Source of the DNA: Alphaproteobacteria bacterium
Lineage (GTDB): Bacteria > Pseudomonadota > Alphaproteobacteria > SHVZ01
Length of the DNA stretch: 46,103 nucleotides
Direction: 5' to 3'
Assembly (NCBI GenBank): GCA_016869285.1
Contig: VGEN01000016.1
Location: forward strand, 1 to 46,103
Under the pieces are notes generated by a model. That model did not search any database, was not told the DNA's origin, and saw only the letters and a program-made list of their open reading frames with translations. Positions 23,459 through 32,195 of this stretch are shown one piece after another. Positions within the stretch are counted from its first letter, which is position 1, and each line of letters begins with the position of its first letter. A program made the translations under genes and the position numbers.

Positions 23459-24648
23459 GGGAACTCCTTCGCGAGGGGCCCTTCCGGCTCGCCTGGGTGA
23501 TCGGCGGCCTTGCCGGCCTGATGCGTTGGCTCGACATGCTTGCGGTCGGCGTCTATGTCTTCGAGGTCACCGCCTCGCCGCTCCTGGTCGCGCTCATTAC
23601 GCTCGCACGCCTGATGCCGATGCTGGCGGGGGCCTTCATCGGCGCGCTCGCCGAGCGCGTGCCGCTCCGGCGCATGCTCCTGATCATGCTTGGCTCGATC
23701 ACGGCGGTCTATGCCGTGCTGGCGATGCTGGCGTTCGCCGGCTGGCTCGCGATCTGGCATATCGGCATCGGCGCCGTGCTGGTCGGGCTCTACTGGGCGA
23801 GCGAGATGTCGGTCAGGCGGACGCTGCTCGGCGAGATCGCCGGCACCGAACGATTAGGCGCCGCGATGGGCCTCGATTGGGCTGCGGTCAACTCGACGCG
23901 GCTGATCGGCCCGCTTGCCGGCGGGATCATCTATGCCCAGTTCGGCATCAGCGCCATCTTCCTGGTCGGAGCCGTCATGTTCGGCCTTTCGACGCTGATG
24001 GCGCTTGCGCTGCGCGCCGGAACCATCGCGCGCGGCAAGAGCGCCAAAAGCGTTCTCGCCAACATCGCCGACGGGCTTCGTTTCGCCGCGGCGCGGCCGG
24101 CGATCATGGGCATTCTTGCCGTCACCGTCGTCATGAACGGGCTCGCTTTTCCCTATTCAAGCATGGTGCCGGTCATCGGCAAGGACGTGCTCAACGCCGC
24201 GCCGGCGGCGGTCGGGCTCCTTACCTCGGCCGAAGGTGTTGGCGCACTGGTCGGGTCCTTCATCCTGGCGCAGGTGGTGCGTCCAGCCTGGTATGGGCGG
24301 ACCTTCGTGCTGGGCTCTGCTGCCTGCCTGTTCGGCGCGATGATCTTCGGCCTTTCGACCAGCTACGCCTTCTCGCTCGTCATCCTCGTCGGGCTCGGCC
24401 TCGGCTCCGCCGCCTTCGCCACGATGCAGTCGACAATGATGCTGACCTTCGCACCGCCCGATCAGCGCTCGCGCATGATGGGCGTGCTCAGCTCGACCAT
24501 CGGCACCGGTCAGATCGGCTATCTCCACATGGGCGTGCTCGCCGACCATCTGGGGGCTCCCTGGGCCGTCGCCATCAGCATGGCGGAAGGGCTCCTGCTG
24601 CTGGCGCTCTGCGTCAAGTTCTGGCCAGCCCTCTGGCGCGGCGACTGA
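23455..24648 (+). CDS. MFS transporter
   Basis: The 397-residue protein has about twelve hydrophobic segments with the intracellular 'ALAERVPLRRMLL' loop after TM2, typical of the major facilitator superfamily. Sequence such as 'LGLGSAAFATMQSTMML' and 'DQRSRMMGVLSS' suggests the drug or exporter-type branch (enterobactin exporter-like). The ATG at 23455 overlaps the methyltransferase stop by four bases. The desaturase follows 23 bases later. The exported compound is unknown. Confidence 0.9.
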   Translation: MRELLREGPFRLAWVIGGLAGLMRWLDMLAVGVYVFEVTASPLLVALITLARLMPMLAGAFIGALAERVPLRRMLLIMLGSITAVYAVLAMLAFAGWLAIWHIGIGAVLVGLYWASEMSVRRTLLGEIAGTERLGAAMGLDWAAVNSTRLIGPLAGGIIYAQFGISAIFLVGAVMFGLSTLMALALRAGTIARGKSAKSVLANIADGLRFAAARPAIMGILAVTVVMNGLAFPYSSMVPVIGKDVLNAAPAAVGLLTSAEGVGALVGSFILAQVVRPAWYGRTFVLGSAACLFGAMIFGLSTSYAFSLVILVGLGLGSAAFATMQSTMMLTFAPPDQRSRMMGVLSSTIGTGQIGYLHMGVLADHLGAPWAVAISMAEGLLLLALCVKFWPALWRGD

Positions 24649-24671
24649 AGCGGCGCTATAGCATTTTTCCG

Positions 24672-25592
24672 ATGGTGAACGAGCCGAGCCTGTGGCGCCG
24701 GTGGGAGCTGCCGACCTGGGGGGTGGCTGCGGCAATCTATGGTGCCTGGGCCGGGCTGGCGCTGGCCTGGAATGCGCTTCCCGCCTGGGTCTCGATCCCG
24801 GTCATGGCCTGGCTGCTCGCTTGGCACGGCTCACTGCAGCACGAGACCATCCACGGTCATCCGACTCGCATCGCCTGGATCAACGCCGCATTGGGCACGC
24901 CGCCGGTGGCGCTGTGGCTGCCCTATCCGCTGTACCGCAGCAGCCACCTGACGCATCACTGCGACGAGGACCTGACAATTCCGGCGGTCGACCCGGAGTC
25001 CTACTACGTGCGCGCGCAGGACTGGGCCAGGGCATCGGCGCCGATGCGGCTGCTGTTGACGTTCCATCACACGCTGCTCGGGCGGTTCCTGCTCGGTCCC
25101 GCCCTGGCGCTGCGGCGCTTCGGCGGCAGCGAGCTCGCGCATCTCGCCCGCGGCGAGCATCTCGGAGTCTGGGTCAGCCATATCGTCTTTGCGGTCCCCG
25201 TGCTCGCCTTCCTCTGGTATTGCCAGATCTCGCCCTGGGGTTACGCGCTCGCCTGCTATTTCTCGATCTCGCTGACCCAGGTGCGCTCCTTCGCCGAGCA
25301 CAAAGCGTCGACCGCGGCGGAGACGCGCACCGCGATCGTCGAGGCCGCCTGGCCGATGGCGCTCCTGTTCCTCAACAACAACCTGCATGCGCGCCACCAT
25401 GCGCGCCCCGATCTGCCCTGGTACGAGCTGCCGCGATTCCATCGCGAGGCGGCGATCTGGGAGGGGCTGCGCTACGAGGGCTATGCCGAAATAGCGGCCC
25501 GTTTCCTGGTGACGCCGGTCGACCGGCCCGTGCGCTTCATGGACTTGCCCAAGGACGCATCAGCGGTAGCGGAGACGCTGGCCAAGGCCTAG
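24672..25592 (+). CDS. Fatty acid desaturase family protein
   Basis: The 306-residue membrane protein has the three histidine clusters of di-iron desaturases: 'HETIHGH' (about 55-61), 'HLTHHCD' (about 89-95) and 'NNLHARHHARPD' near residue 240. They sit between hydrophobic helices ('AWLLAWHGS', 'VFAVPVLAFLWYC'). It introduces a double bond or hydroxyl into an acyl chain, or acts on a carotenoid- or alkane-type substrate. Its last 33 bases overlap the convergent ornithine-cyclodeaminase-like gene. Confidence 0.9.
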   Translation: MVNEPSLWRRWELPTWGVAAAIYGAWAGLALAWNALPAWVSIPVMAWLLAWHGSLQHETIHGHPTRIAWINAALGTPPVALWLPYPLYRSSHLTHHCDEDLTIPAVDPESYYVRAQDWARASAPMRLLLTFHHTLLGRFLLGPALALRRFGGSELAHLARGEHLGVWVSHIVFAVPVLAFLWYCQISPWGYALACYFSISLTQVRSFAEHKASTAAETRTAIVEAAWPMALLFLNNNLHARHHARPDLPWYELPRFHREAAIWEGLRYEGYAEIAARFLVTPVDRPVRFMDLPKDASAVAETLAKA

Positions 25593-26561
25593 GCGCTTCG
25601 CCTTCTCCAGCATCGCCGCGCCGAGTGCGATGTCAGAGAGCGAAAGCCCGCGGTGCCAGAAAAGGATGGTCTCGTCGTCGCGCTCGCGGCCGTTCTTGCG
25701 GCCGACGACGATCTCGCAGAGCTCGCCGTGCAACGTCTTCTCGCTCAAGCGCCCTGAATCGACGTGCTGGCGGAGCGCCCCGAACTTGCCGGCGCGCGCC
25801 TGGCCCCAATCGTCCATGACCATCTTGTCCATGATGTCGGTCAGCGACAGCTCGACCGCGCTCATCGTGCCGTAGGGCATCACCAGCGCGCCCTTCTTGA
25901 TCCATTCGGTCTTCAGGAGGGGCTCCGGCTTGGTGAGCCTGGAGGCCTCGACGACGATGTCGGCACCCTCGACGCAGGACTTCCAGTCCTGGGTGACGAC
26001 GATCCTCTTCTTGAGGTCCCTTTCGAGGCGTGCGCCGAAGGCGTTGCGGCTCTCCGGCCGGCGCGAATGCACGCGGATCTCGTCGAAGTCGAAGATCCGG
26101 TCCATCAGCCGCACGTTCCAATAGGCAGTGCCGCGGGCGCCGACATGGCCCAGGACCTTCGCGTTCTTGCGCGCGAGGTGCTTGGCGCCGATCGCGGTCA
26201 CGGCGCCGGTGCGCATGTCGGTGATGTCGGCGGCATCGATCACCGCGACCGGCGCTCCGGTCTTCGGGTCGAACAGGTTGAGCAGCGCCAGCTCCGAGGG
26301 CAGGTCGTGCCTGTAGTTCTCATGGAAGTCGCCGACGATCTTCACTCCGGCCAGGTTGAGCGGGGCGATATAGCCGCGCAGCACGTTGAAGTGCCCGGGG
26401 AAGCCAGGGTCCGGCACCAGATGCGTGCGCGGCTCGATCACCGCCTGGCCCGATCCCTGCGCGCGAAGCCCGCCCTCGATAGCGTCCAGGATCTCCTGGT
26501 CGGCGAGTGCCAGCGCCTGGACATCCTGGTAGTTCAGATAGTGAAGATAAATCTCGAGCAT
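25560..26561 (-). CDS. Ornithine cyclodeaminase/mu-crystallin family protein
   Basis: The 333-residue protein shows 'LHYLNYQDVQALALADQEILDAIEGGL' at the N-terminus, 'VKIVGDFHENYRHDLP', 'DAADITDMRTGAVTAIGAKHLARKNAKVLGHVGARG' (Rossmann loop with the conserved Arg), and 'DIVVEAS' later. Family members make proline from ornithine or reduce cyclic imines such as pyrroline carboxylate. The Rossmann loop reads 'GHVGARG', close to the usual G.G..G. ATG 26561 was chosen because GAGGGAG lies just upstream. It precedes no obvious partner, but is near the binding proteins on the same strand. Confidence 0.88.
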   Translation of the reverse strand: MLEIYLHYLNYQDVQALALADQEILDAIEGGLRAQGSGQAVIEPRTHLVPDPGFPGHFNVLRGYIAPLNLAGVKIVGDFHENYRHDLPSELALLNLFDPKTGAPVAVIDAADITDMRTGAVTAIGAKHLARKNAKVLGHVGARGTAYWNVRLMDRIFDFDEIRVHSRRPESRNAFGARLERDLKKRIVVTQDWKSCVEGADIVVEASRLTKPEPLLKTEWIKKGALVMPYGTMSAVELSLTDIMDKMVMDDWGQARAGKFGALRQHVDSGRLSEKTLHGELCEIVVGRKNGRERDDETILFWHRGLSLSDIALGAAMLEKAKRLGLGQRLRYR

Positions 26562-26613
26562 CGGGAACTCCCTCGGACCCGTGAAGGTGCGAGGGAGCGC
26601 CCTTTGCATCAAC

Positions 26614-28200
26614 CTATTTCTTCGTCACGTTCCAGAACACGGCGAGCAGGTTGTCCAGCACGCCGTCGACGTTGCTGCGCCAGGCGGCCTTCTGGAAGAA
26701 CATGCCGATCGGGACGTAGGGCACGACCTCATAGAAGCGCTCCTGGAAGACATCCGCCTGCTTCTTCCTCTCGGCGTCGCCGGAGAGCGAGATGAACTTC
26801 TGGCGCATGGCCTCGAGCGGCTCGTCGCAGGGCCAGCCGAACCAGTTCTTGCCGTCGCAGGGCGTCGCTGCCGCGTTCGCGGTCAGGGGATCCGCGCCGA
26901 GCGGCGCCACGCCCGTGGTCTGGAAGAAGTGCCAGCCGGCGCGACTGGTCTTGGGATCGTCCTTCATCGCGCGGCGGCCGACCAGCGTGCCCCAGTCGAC
27001 GTTCTGCATGTCGACATTGATGCCGACCCGCTGCAGGAGCTGGCCAGTCATTGTCGTCATCGCCGAGATCATCGCCTGGTCCTTGGGGTTCATCAGGACC
27101 ACGGGTTCGCCGTTGTATCCGGCTTCCTTGAGCAGCCGCTTCGCCGTCTCGATGTTCGCCGGGCTGGGGCCGCCGAAGGTCCCGACGCCGGCATTCGACT
27201 CGAGCGGGAAGCCGCAGTTGAAGACTGCCCAGCACACCTTCTCGAGGCTGGGATTGCCGATCATCGCCGACAGTACCTGCTGCTGGTCCATGGCGTAGAG
27301 CAGCGCCTGGCGGAACTTGGGCTGATTGGTCGGCCACACCAGGTGGTTCGGGCGGAGGACAGCGCGCGAGCCGGCCTTGTTGATGGTGCGGACGACGATG
27401 TTCGGGTCCTTCTCGAGGAGCGGGCTCAAGTCGGTCGGCACGATCTCGATGAAGTCGACCTCGCCCCTGATCATCGCCTGCACCGAGGTCGCCGGATCGG
27501 GGATCACCACCCACTCGATTCCATCGAGCTTAGGGATCTTGGCGCCGGTGGTGCCATTGGGCGTCTCGCTGCGCGGCACGTAGGCAGCGTTCCTACGGTA
27601 GACGACGCGGCTTCCCGGCACCCACTTGTCGCGCTCGAAGATGTAGGGGCCGGAGCCGACGGTCTCCATCACCTGCTGGAAGGGGTCGGTCATCGCTTCC
27701 TTCTCGCGCATGACCAGGAGCGGCTGCGCCGAGGCGCCGAGCATCTCGACAACCGGTCCGAAGACGTCCTTGAGGCGGATCTCGAAGGTCCGCTCGTCGA
27801 CGGCGACGACGTCGCCGACGCGGGTGAAGAGGACCTGGCCGGAGGCGATGCGGGCACCCCAGCGCTTGATCGACGGGGCCGCATCCTTCGCCGTCACCGG
27901 CGTGCCGTCATGCCATTTGAGGCCGGGCCGCAGCACGAAGCTCCAGGTGAGGCCGTCGGCGCTCGCCTTCCAGCTCTCCACCATCTGCGGCTTGACCGCT
28001 CCCTTGGTGTCCTGGCCGAAGAGCTGGTCGTAGATCAGGATGCCGTGCGTGGCGGTGACGCTGGCCGTGGTCCAGATAGGGTCGAGCGACTTGAGATCGG
28101 CCTCGGCCACCAGCTTGAGCACGCTGGCGTCGGCGGGGCCCGAAAGGAATGCGAGCAGCGCGGCCGTGCCGGCGGCGCGCCTGAGTGCGGCAAGTCTCAT
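26614..28200 (-). CDS. ABC transporter solute-binding protein, family 5, copy 2
   Basis: The 528-residue protein has a Sec signal peptide ending 'GPADA' near residue 25, then 'EADLKSLDPIWTTASVTATHG'. 'PQMVESWKASADGLTWSFVLRPGLKWHDGTPVTAKDAAPS' follows. The C-terminal 'TPCDGKNWFGWPCDE' carries a cysteine pair as in the other two copies. It is much closer to copy 3 next door than to copy 1. GGAGGA precedes the ATG. No permease is adjacent. Confidence 0.93.
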   Translation of the reverse strand: MRLAALRRAAGTAALLAFLSGPADASVLKLVAEADLKSLDPIWTTASVTATHGILIYDQLFGQDTKGAVKPQMVESWKASADGLTWSFVLRPGLKWHDGTPVTAKDAAPSIKRWGARIASGQVLFTRVGDVVAVDERTFEIRLKDVFGPVVEMLGASAQPLLVMREKEAMTDPFQQVMETVGSGPYIFERDKWVPGSRVVYRRNAAYVPRSETPNGTTGAKIPKLDGIEWVVIPDPATSVQAMIRGEVDFIEIVPTDLSPLLEKDPNIVVRTINKAGSRAVLRPNHLVWPTNQPKFRQALLYAMDQQQVLSAMIGNPSLEKVCWAVFNCGFPLESNAGVGTFGGPSPANIETAKRLLKEAGYNGEPVVLMNPKDQAMISAMTTMTGQLLQRVGINVDMQNVDWGTLVGRRAMKDDPKTSRAGWHFFQTTGVAPLGADPLTANAAATPCDGKNWFGWPCDEPLEAMRQKFISLSGDAERKKQADVFQERFYEVVPYVPIGMFFQKAAWRSNVDGVLDNLLAVFWNVTKK

Positions 28201-28256
28201 GGCCGGTCCTCCGATCGCCTGGGGACGAGGCTAGGACAAGGACGGCGCCGGCGCTA

Positions 28257-28292
28257 GTAAAAGCCCTCCCCGCACGGACGCGCGGGGAGGGC
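28257..28292 (-). terminator. Intrinsic terminator after binding protein copy 3
   Basis: A perfect 11-base stem, GCCCTCCCCGC (28263-28273) with GCGGGGAGGGC (28282-28292), has an 8-base loop. It is followed on the minus strand by six T (28262-28257). It lies 26 bases after the stop of copy 3, so copies 2 and 3 are probably transcribed separately. Confidence 0.9.
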
Positions 28293-28318
28293 GGGAACAA
28301 CCGTTGTAAGCGGTCAGA

Positions 28319-29911
28319 CTACTTCTTCGTGGCGTTCCACCAGACGACCTTGGTGTTGTCGAGGATGCCCTCGACGTTGTTCCGCCACGCGGCCTTCTGG
28401 AAGAACATGCCGAGCGGGATGTAGGGCACCTGCTCGTAGAAGCGCTTCTGGAAGTCTTCCGCCAGCTTCTTGCGCCCGGCCGGATCGGCCTCTGTGATGA
28501 ACTGCTGGCGCATCTTCTCAAGCTGCTCGTCGCAGGGCCAGCCGAACCAGTTCTTGCCGTCGCAGGGCGTGGCGGCGGTGTTGTTGGTGAGCGGATCGGC
28601 CGAGAGCGGGCCGACGCCCCAGGTATGGAAGACGTGCCAGCCGGACTTGTTGTCCTTGGGCGGGTCCTTGACCGTGCGGCGGGTAACCAGCGTGCCCCAG
28701 TCCATATTCTGCATGTCGATGTTGAAGCCGGCATTCTTGAGCTGCTGAGCGCTCATCGTCGTCATCGCCGAGATCACCAGGAACTCGGTCGGGTTCATCA
28801 GCACGATCGGCTCGTTGTTGTAGCCGGCTTCTTTCAGGAGAGCTTTCGCCTTTTCGATGTTGCCCGGGCTCGGCTTGCCCCAGTCGCCGACACCGGCATT
28901 GGTCTCAAGCGGGAAGCCGCAGGCGAAGACCGCCCAGCACTCCTTCTCGAGCGACTTGTTTCCGACCATGGCGGCCAAGCTGTCGGACTGGTTCATGGCG
29001 TAAAGCATCGCCTGGCGGACCTTCGGGTTGTTGGTCGGCGCCACCAGATGGTTCGGACGCAGGATCGGCGTGAAGCCGCCGACATTGATGATCTTGACGG
29101 TGATGTTTCTCTCTTTCTCCAGCACCGGAATCATGTCGGTCGGTACGTATTCGTAGAAGTCGACCTCGCCGCGGATCAACGCCTGCACCGCGGTCTGGCT
29201 GTCGGGGATGTAGGTCCACTCGACGCCGTCGACATTGACGACCTTGCCGCCGGTGTAGCCGTCCGGCTTCTCCGCGCGCGGCACATAGGCCGGGTTCTTC
29301 TTGTAGGAGACCTTGCTGCCAGGGACCCACTTCTCCTTCTCGAAGATGAAGGGGCCGGAGCCGATCGGTTCGGCGACTTGCTGGAACGGATCGGTCATCG
29401 CCTCCTTCTCGCGCATGACGAGAAGCGGCTGGGCCGAGGCTCCGAGCATTTCGATCAGCGGGCCGAACTTGTCCTTGAGGCGGATCTCGAAGGTCCGCTC
29501 GTCGGTGGCGACGATGTCGGAGACGCGCGTCATCAGGATCTGGCCGGCGGCGATGCGGGCACCCCAACGCTTGATCGAGGGGGCGACATCCTTGGCCGTG
29601 ACCGGCGTACCGTCATGCCACTTGAGGCCGGGACGAAGCACGAAGACCCAGGTCAGGCCGTCGGCGCTCGCCTTCCAGCTCTCGACCATCTGCGGTTTGA
29701 CGAGGCCCTTCACATCTTGGGCGAAAAGCTGATCGTAGATCAGGAAGCCGTGGCCGGCGGTGATCGCGGCCGTGGTCCAGATCGGATCCAGCGACTTGAG
29801 GTCCGCCTCGGCCGCCAGCTTGATGATGTTCTGCGCGGACGCTGCACCCGCCGACAGGCCAAAGGCCAGGGCGGCCGCAGCGACGGTGCTCTTCAGACGG
29901 CTAAAATGCAT
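28319..29911 (-). CDS. ABC transporter solute-binding protein, family 5, copy 3
   Basis: The 530-residue protein has a Sec signal peptide ('STVAAAALAFGLSAGAASA', cut near 26). It shares long blocks with copy 2, such as 'QADLKS'-like start 'EADLKSLDPIWTTA', 'WHDGTPVTAKDVAPSIKRWGARIA', 'LGASAQPLLVMREKEAMTDP' and 'ATPCDGKNWFGWPCDEQ'. The ATG at 29911 has GGGAGGAG nine bases upstream; a longer frame reaching 30112 would run into the divergent hydrolase gene. It is terminated by the strong hairpin at 28257-28292. The bound solute is unknown. Confidence 0.93.
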   Translation of the reverse strand: MHFSRLKSTVAAAALAFGLSAGAASAQNIIKLAAEADLKSLDPIWTTAAITAGHGFLIYDQLFAQDVKGLVKPQMVESWKASADGLTWVFVLRPGLKWHDGTPVTAKDVAPSIKRWGARIAAGQILMTRVSDIVATDERTFEIRLKDKFGPLIEMLGASAQPLLVMREKEAMTDPFQQVAEPIGSGPFIFEKEKWVPGSKVSYKKNPAYVPRAEKPDGYTGGKVVNVDGVEWTYIPDSQTAVQALIRGEVDFYEYVPTDMIPVLEKERNITVKIINVGGFTPILRPNHLVAPTNNPKVRQAMLYAMNQSDSLAAMVGNKSLEKECWAVFACGFPLETNAGVGDWGKPSPGNIEKAKALLKEAGYNNEPIVLMNPTEFLVISAMTTMSAQQLKNAGFNIDMQNMDWGTLVTRRTVKDPPKDNKSGWHVFHTWGVGPLSADPLTNNTAATPCDGKNWFGWPCDEQLEKMRQQFITEADPAGRKKLAEDFQKRFYEQVPYIPLGMFFQKAAWRNNVEGILDNTKVVWWNATKK

Positions 29912-29961
29912 GAGTTGCTCCTCCCGTTGCTCGCGTCCACTATCCGAAACCCAACCTGGGG

Positions 29962-31992
29962 ATGGCAATAGCGGAGTCGAGAGGACAGGCCGTGCGCATT
30001 CGTCTGGAAGTTGCCGAAAGAGTTGCGTTCGCCGGAGGTGAATCCTTTGGGAATGCCGGGGCCTACGAGCGTTTGGCGGGTAAGATCCGCCTCGCGGTCG
30101 ATCCGGCCGCACCGCCCAACCGCGGGATCGTCGACCTCGACAAGGCGCCGCGAACCTCCGACGGGCTGGTCGAATGCGCCGCCGACTTCACCATCCTGAA
30201 GCCGGTCGACATGACCAAGGGCAGCCGGCGGCTGTTCTACGACTGGGGCAATCGCGGCAACATCCGCGCGCTTCAGTTCTTCAACGATGCGGTCCATACC
30301 AATACGCCGCGCAAGGCGGCCGATGCCGGCAACGGCTTCCTGTTCCGCCGTGGCTATGCCGTGGTGTGGATCGGCTGGGAAGGCGATCTGCTGCCCGGCG
30401 ACGGCCGCTTCACCATTGACACACCGGTTGCGACCGAGGGCGACAAGCCGATCACCGGGCCGGTGCGCGCCGAGTTCGTGCTCGACGAGCCGGGGGTCAG
30501 GTGCCTGCCGCTCTCCGGCCGCGCGTCGACGCGGAGCTTTCCGACAGTCTCGCTCGATACCTCCAAGGCGACGCTGACCGTACGCCCCTATCCGGGCGAG
30601 CCGCGCGTGAAGATCGAACCGTCGCGCTGGCAGTTCGCACGGCTTGAAGGCGGTGCCGGCCTCGACGGCTCTGCCGACGAGACCGGGATCAATCCCTCCG
30701 ATCAGCACATCTACCTCGCCGAGGGCTTCACGCCCGGCCTGATCTACGAGCTCGTCTACACCGCCAAGGACCCGCGCGTGCACGGGCTCGGCCATGCGAT
30801 GGTCCGCGACGCGATCGCCTTCTTCCGTCACGACGGCTCGGACAAGAACCCGCTCCGCGGCCTCGAGAAAGCCTATTGCTGGGGCCGCTCGCAGACCGGG
30901 CGTGCCATCCGCGACTTCGTCTACCTCGGTTTCAACGATGACGGGCAGGGGCGGAAGGTCTTCGATGCTGTCCTGCCGCATGTCGCCGGCGCCGGCAAGC
31001 AGTGGTTCAACCATCGCTTCTCCCTGCCGGTGACGCCGGCGGGCCAGCAGCACGAGGACCACGACAACCCGGCCGACACTTTCCCCTTCTCCTATGCGGA
31101 GACGACCGACCACAACACCGGCACCAAGGACGCCATCCTCAAGCGGCCGAAAACCGATCCGCTGGTCATCCACACTCAGACCGCGACCGAGTATTGGCAG
31201 CGTCGCGGCTCGCTCGTGCACACGGACACGCAGGGCAACGATCTGGCGCAGCCGGACATCGTCCGCGTCTTCCATTGGGCGTCGTCCCAGCACATGTCCG
31301 ACCCGCAGCTGAAGAAACCGAACAAAGGCGTGTGCCAGAACTACGGCAATATCGTCTCCACATCGCCGCTCTTCCGCGCTGCGCTCGATGCCCTCGACAA
31401 ATGGGCGACTGACGGCACGCCGCCGCCGGAGTCCCGCATGCCGCGCCGCGCCGACGGCACGCTGGTCTCGATGGACGAATGGCGAAGGAAGTTCCCGCAG
31501 ATCCCCGGCGTGATGCGGCCGAAGGGCCCGAGCGAGCTGACAAGGCTCGACTTCGGCCCGGACTTCGACAAGGGCATCGTCAACGTCCCGCCGCGCGCGA
31601 TGCACAATCAGACCTATGCGGTCATGGTCCCCGCTGTGGATTCAGACGGCAACGATCTCGGAGGGGTGCGCATGCCGGTGGTGGACGCGCCGCTCGGCAC
31701 CTATACCGGCTGGAATCTGCGCGCCCGCGGCGGCGGGCACGGTTCCAACCACAACTTCACCGGCAGCTACATTCCCTTCCCGGAGACCGATGCCGAGCAG
31801 GCGCTGACCGGCGACCCGAGGAAGTCGATCCTTGCGCGCTACAAGGACAAGGCAGGATATGTGCGCGCGATCGAGGCGGCGGCGAAGAAGCTCGTGGCCG
31901 AGCGACTGATGCTGGAAGAGGACGTATCGCGCGTGGTCGAGGCCGCGCGCGACTGGGGGCGGCCGCGCCACGATGTGAGGACGCTGGGCTAG
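29962..31992 (+). CDS. Alpha/beta hydrolase domain-containing protein (Abhydrolase_10 type)
   Basis: The 676-residue protein resembles the large uncharacterised alpha/beta hydrolases of the Abhydrolase_10 family (PF20091). The nucleophile elbow is 'YCWGRSQTGRAIRDFV' (Gly-Arg-Ser-Gln-Thr-Gly). Other landmarks are 'LFYDWGNRGNI', 'RRGYAVVWIGWEGDLLPG' and 'HGSNHNFTGSYIPFP' near the C-terminus. No signal peptide is clear. The first ATG is 29962, but GTG 29992 has a better-placed AGAGG, so the true N-terminus may be ten residues shorter. It is divergent from binding protein copy 3 by 50 bases. Confidence 0.83.
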   Translation: MAIAESRGQAVRIRLEVAERVAFAGGESFGNAGAYERLAGKIRLAVDPAAPPNRGIVDLDKAPRTSDGLVECAADFTILKPVDMTKGSRRLFYDWGNRGNIRALQFFNDAVHTNTPRKAADAGNGFLFRRGYAVVWIGWEGDLLPGDGRFTIDTPVATEGDKPITGPVRAEFVLDEPGVRCLPLSGRASTRSFPTVSLDTSKATLTVRPYPGEPRVKIEPSRWQFARLEGGAGLDGSADETGINPSDQHIYLAEGFTPGLIYELVYTAKDPRVHGLGHAMVRDAIAFFRHDGSDKNPLRGLEKAYCWGRSQTGRAIRDFVYLGFNDDGQGRKVFDAVLPHVAGAGKQWFNHRFSLPVTPAGQQHEDHDNPADTFPFSYAETTDHNTGTKDAILKRPKTDPLVIHTQTATEYWQRRGSLVHTDTQGNDLAQPDIVRVFHWASSQHMSDPQLKKPNKGVCQNYGNIVSTSPLFRAALDALDKWATDGTPPPESRMPRRADGTLVSMDEWRRKFPQIPGVMRPKGPSELTRLDFGPDFDKGIVNVPPRAMHNQTYAVMVPAVDSDGNDLGGVRMPVVDAPLGTYTGWNLRARGGGHGSNHNFTGSYIPFPETDAEQALTGDPRKSILARYKDKAGYVRAIEAAAKKLVAERLMLEEDVSRVVEAARDWGRPRHDVRTLG

Positions 31993-32195
31993 CCCTACGT
32001 CGTTGCGTCCGGAATCGTTGTCGTCGCGGCCCGGCGTCTAAGCCCTGGCGCCCGCGCCGCTGGGCGCCGATCGAAAGCCTTCCTCTCGGCAGGACCATCG
32101 TGCCCATTCGTTGCCCTTGCCGGATCGCGCGACGGGCTCTGTCTTGCCTTCGGACGGACATAGATTGAACACCATTTCGGTACAGGATTTCGATC

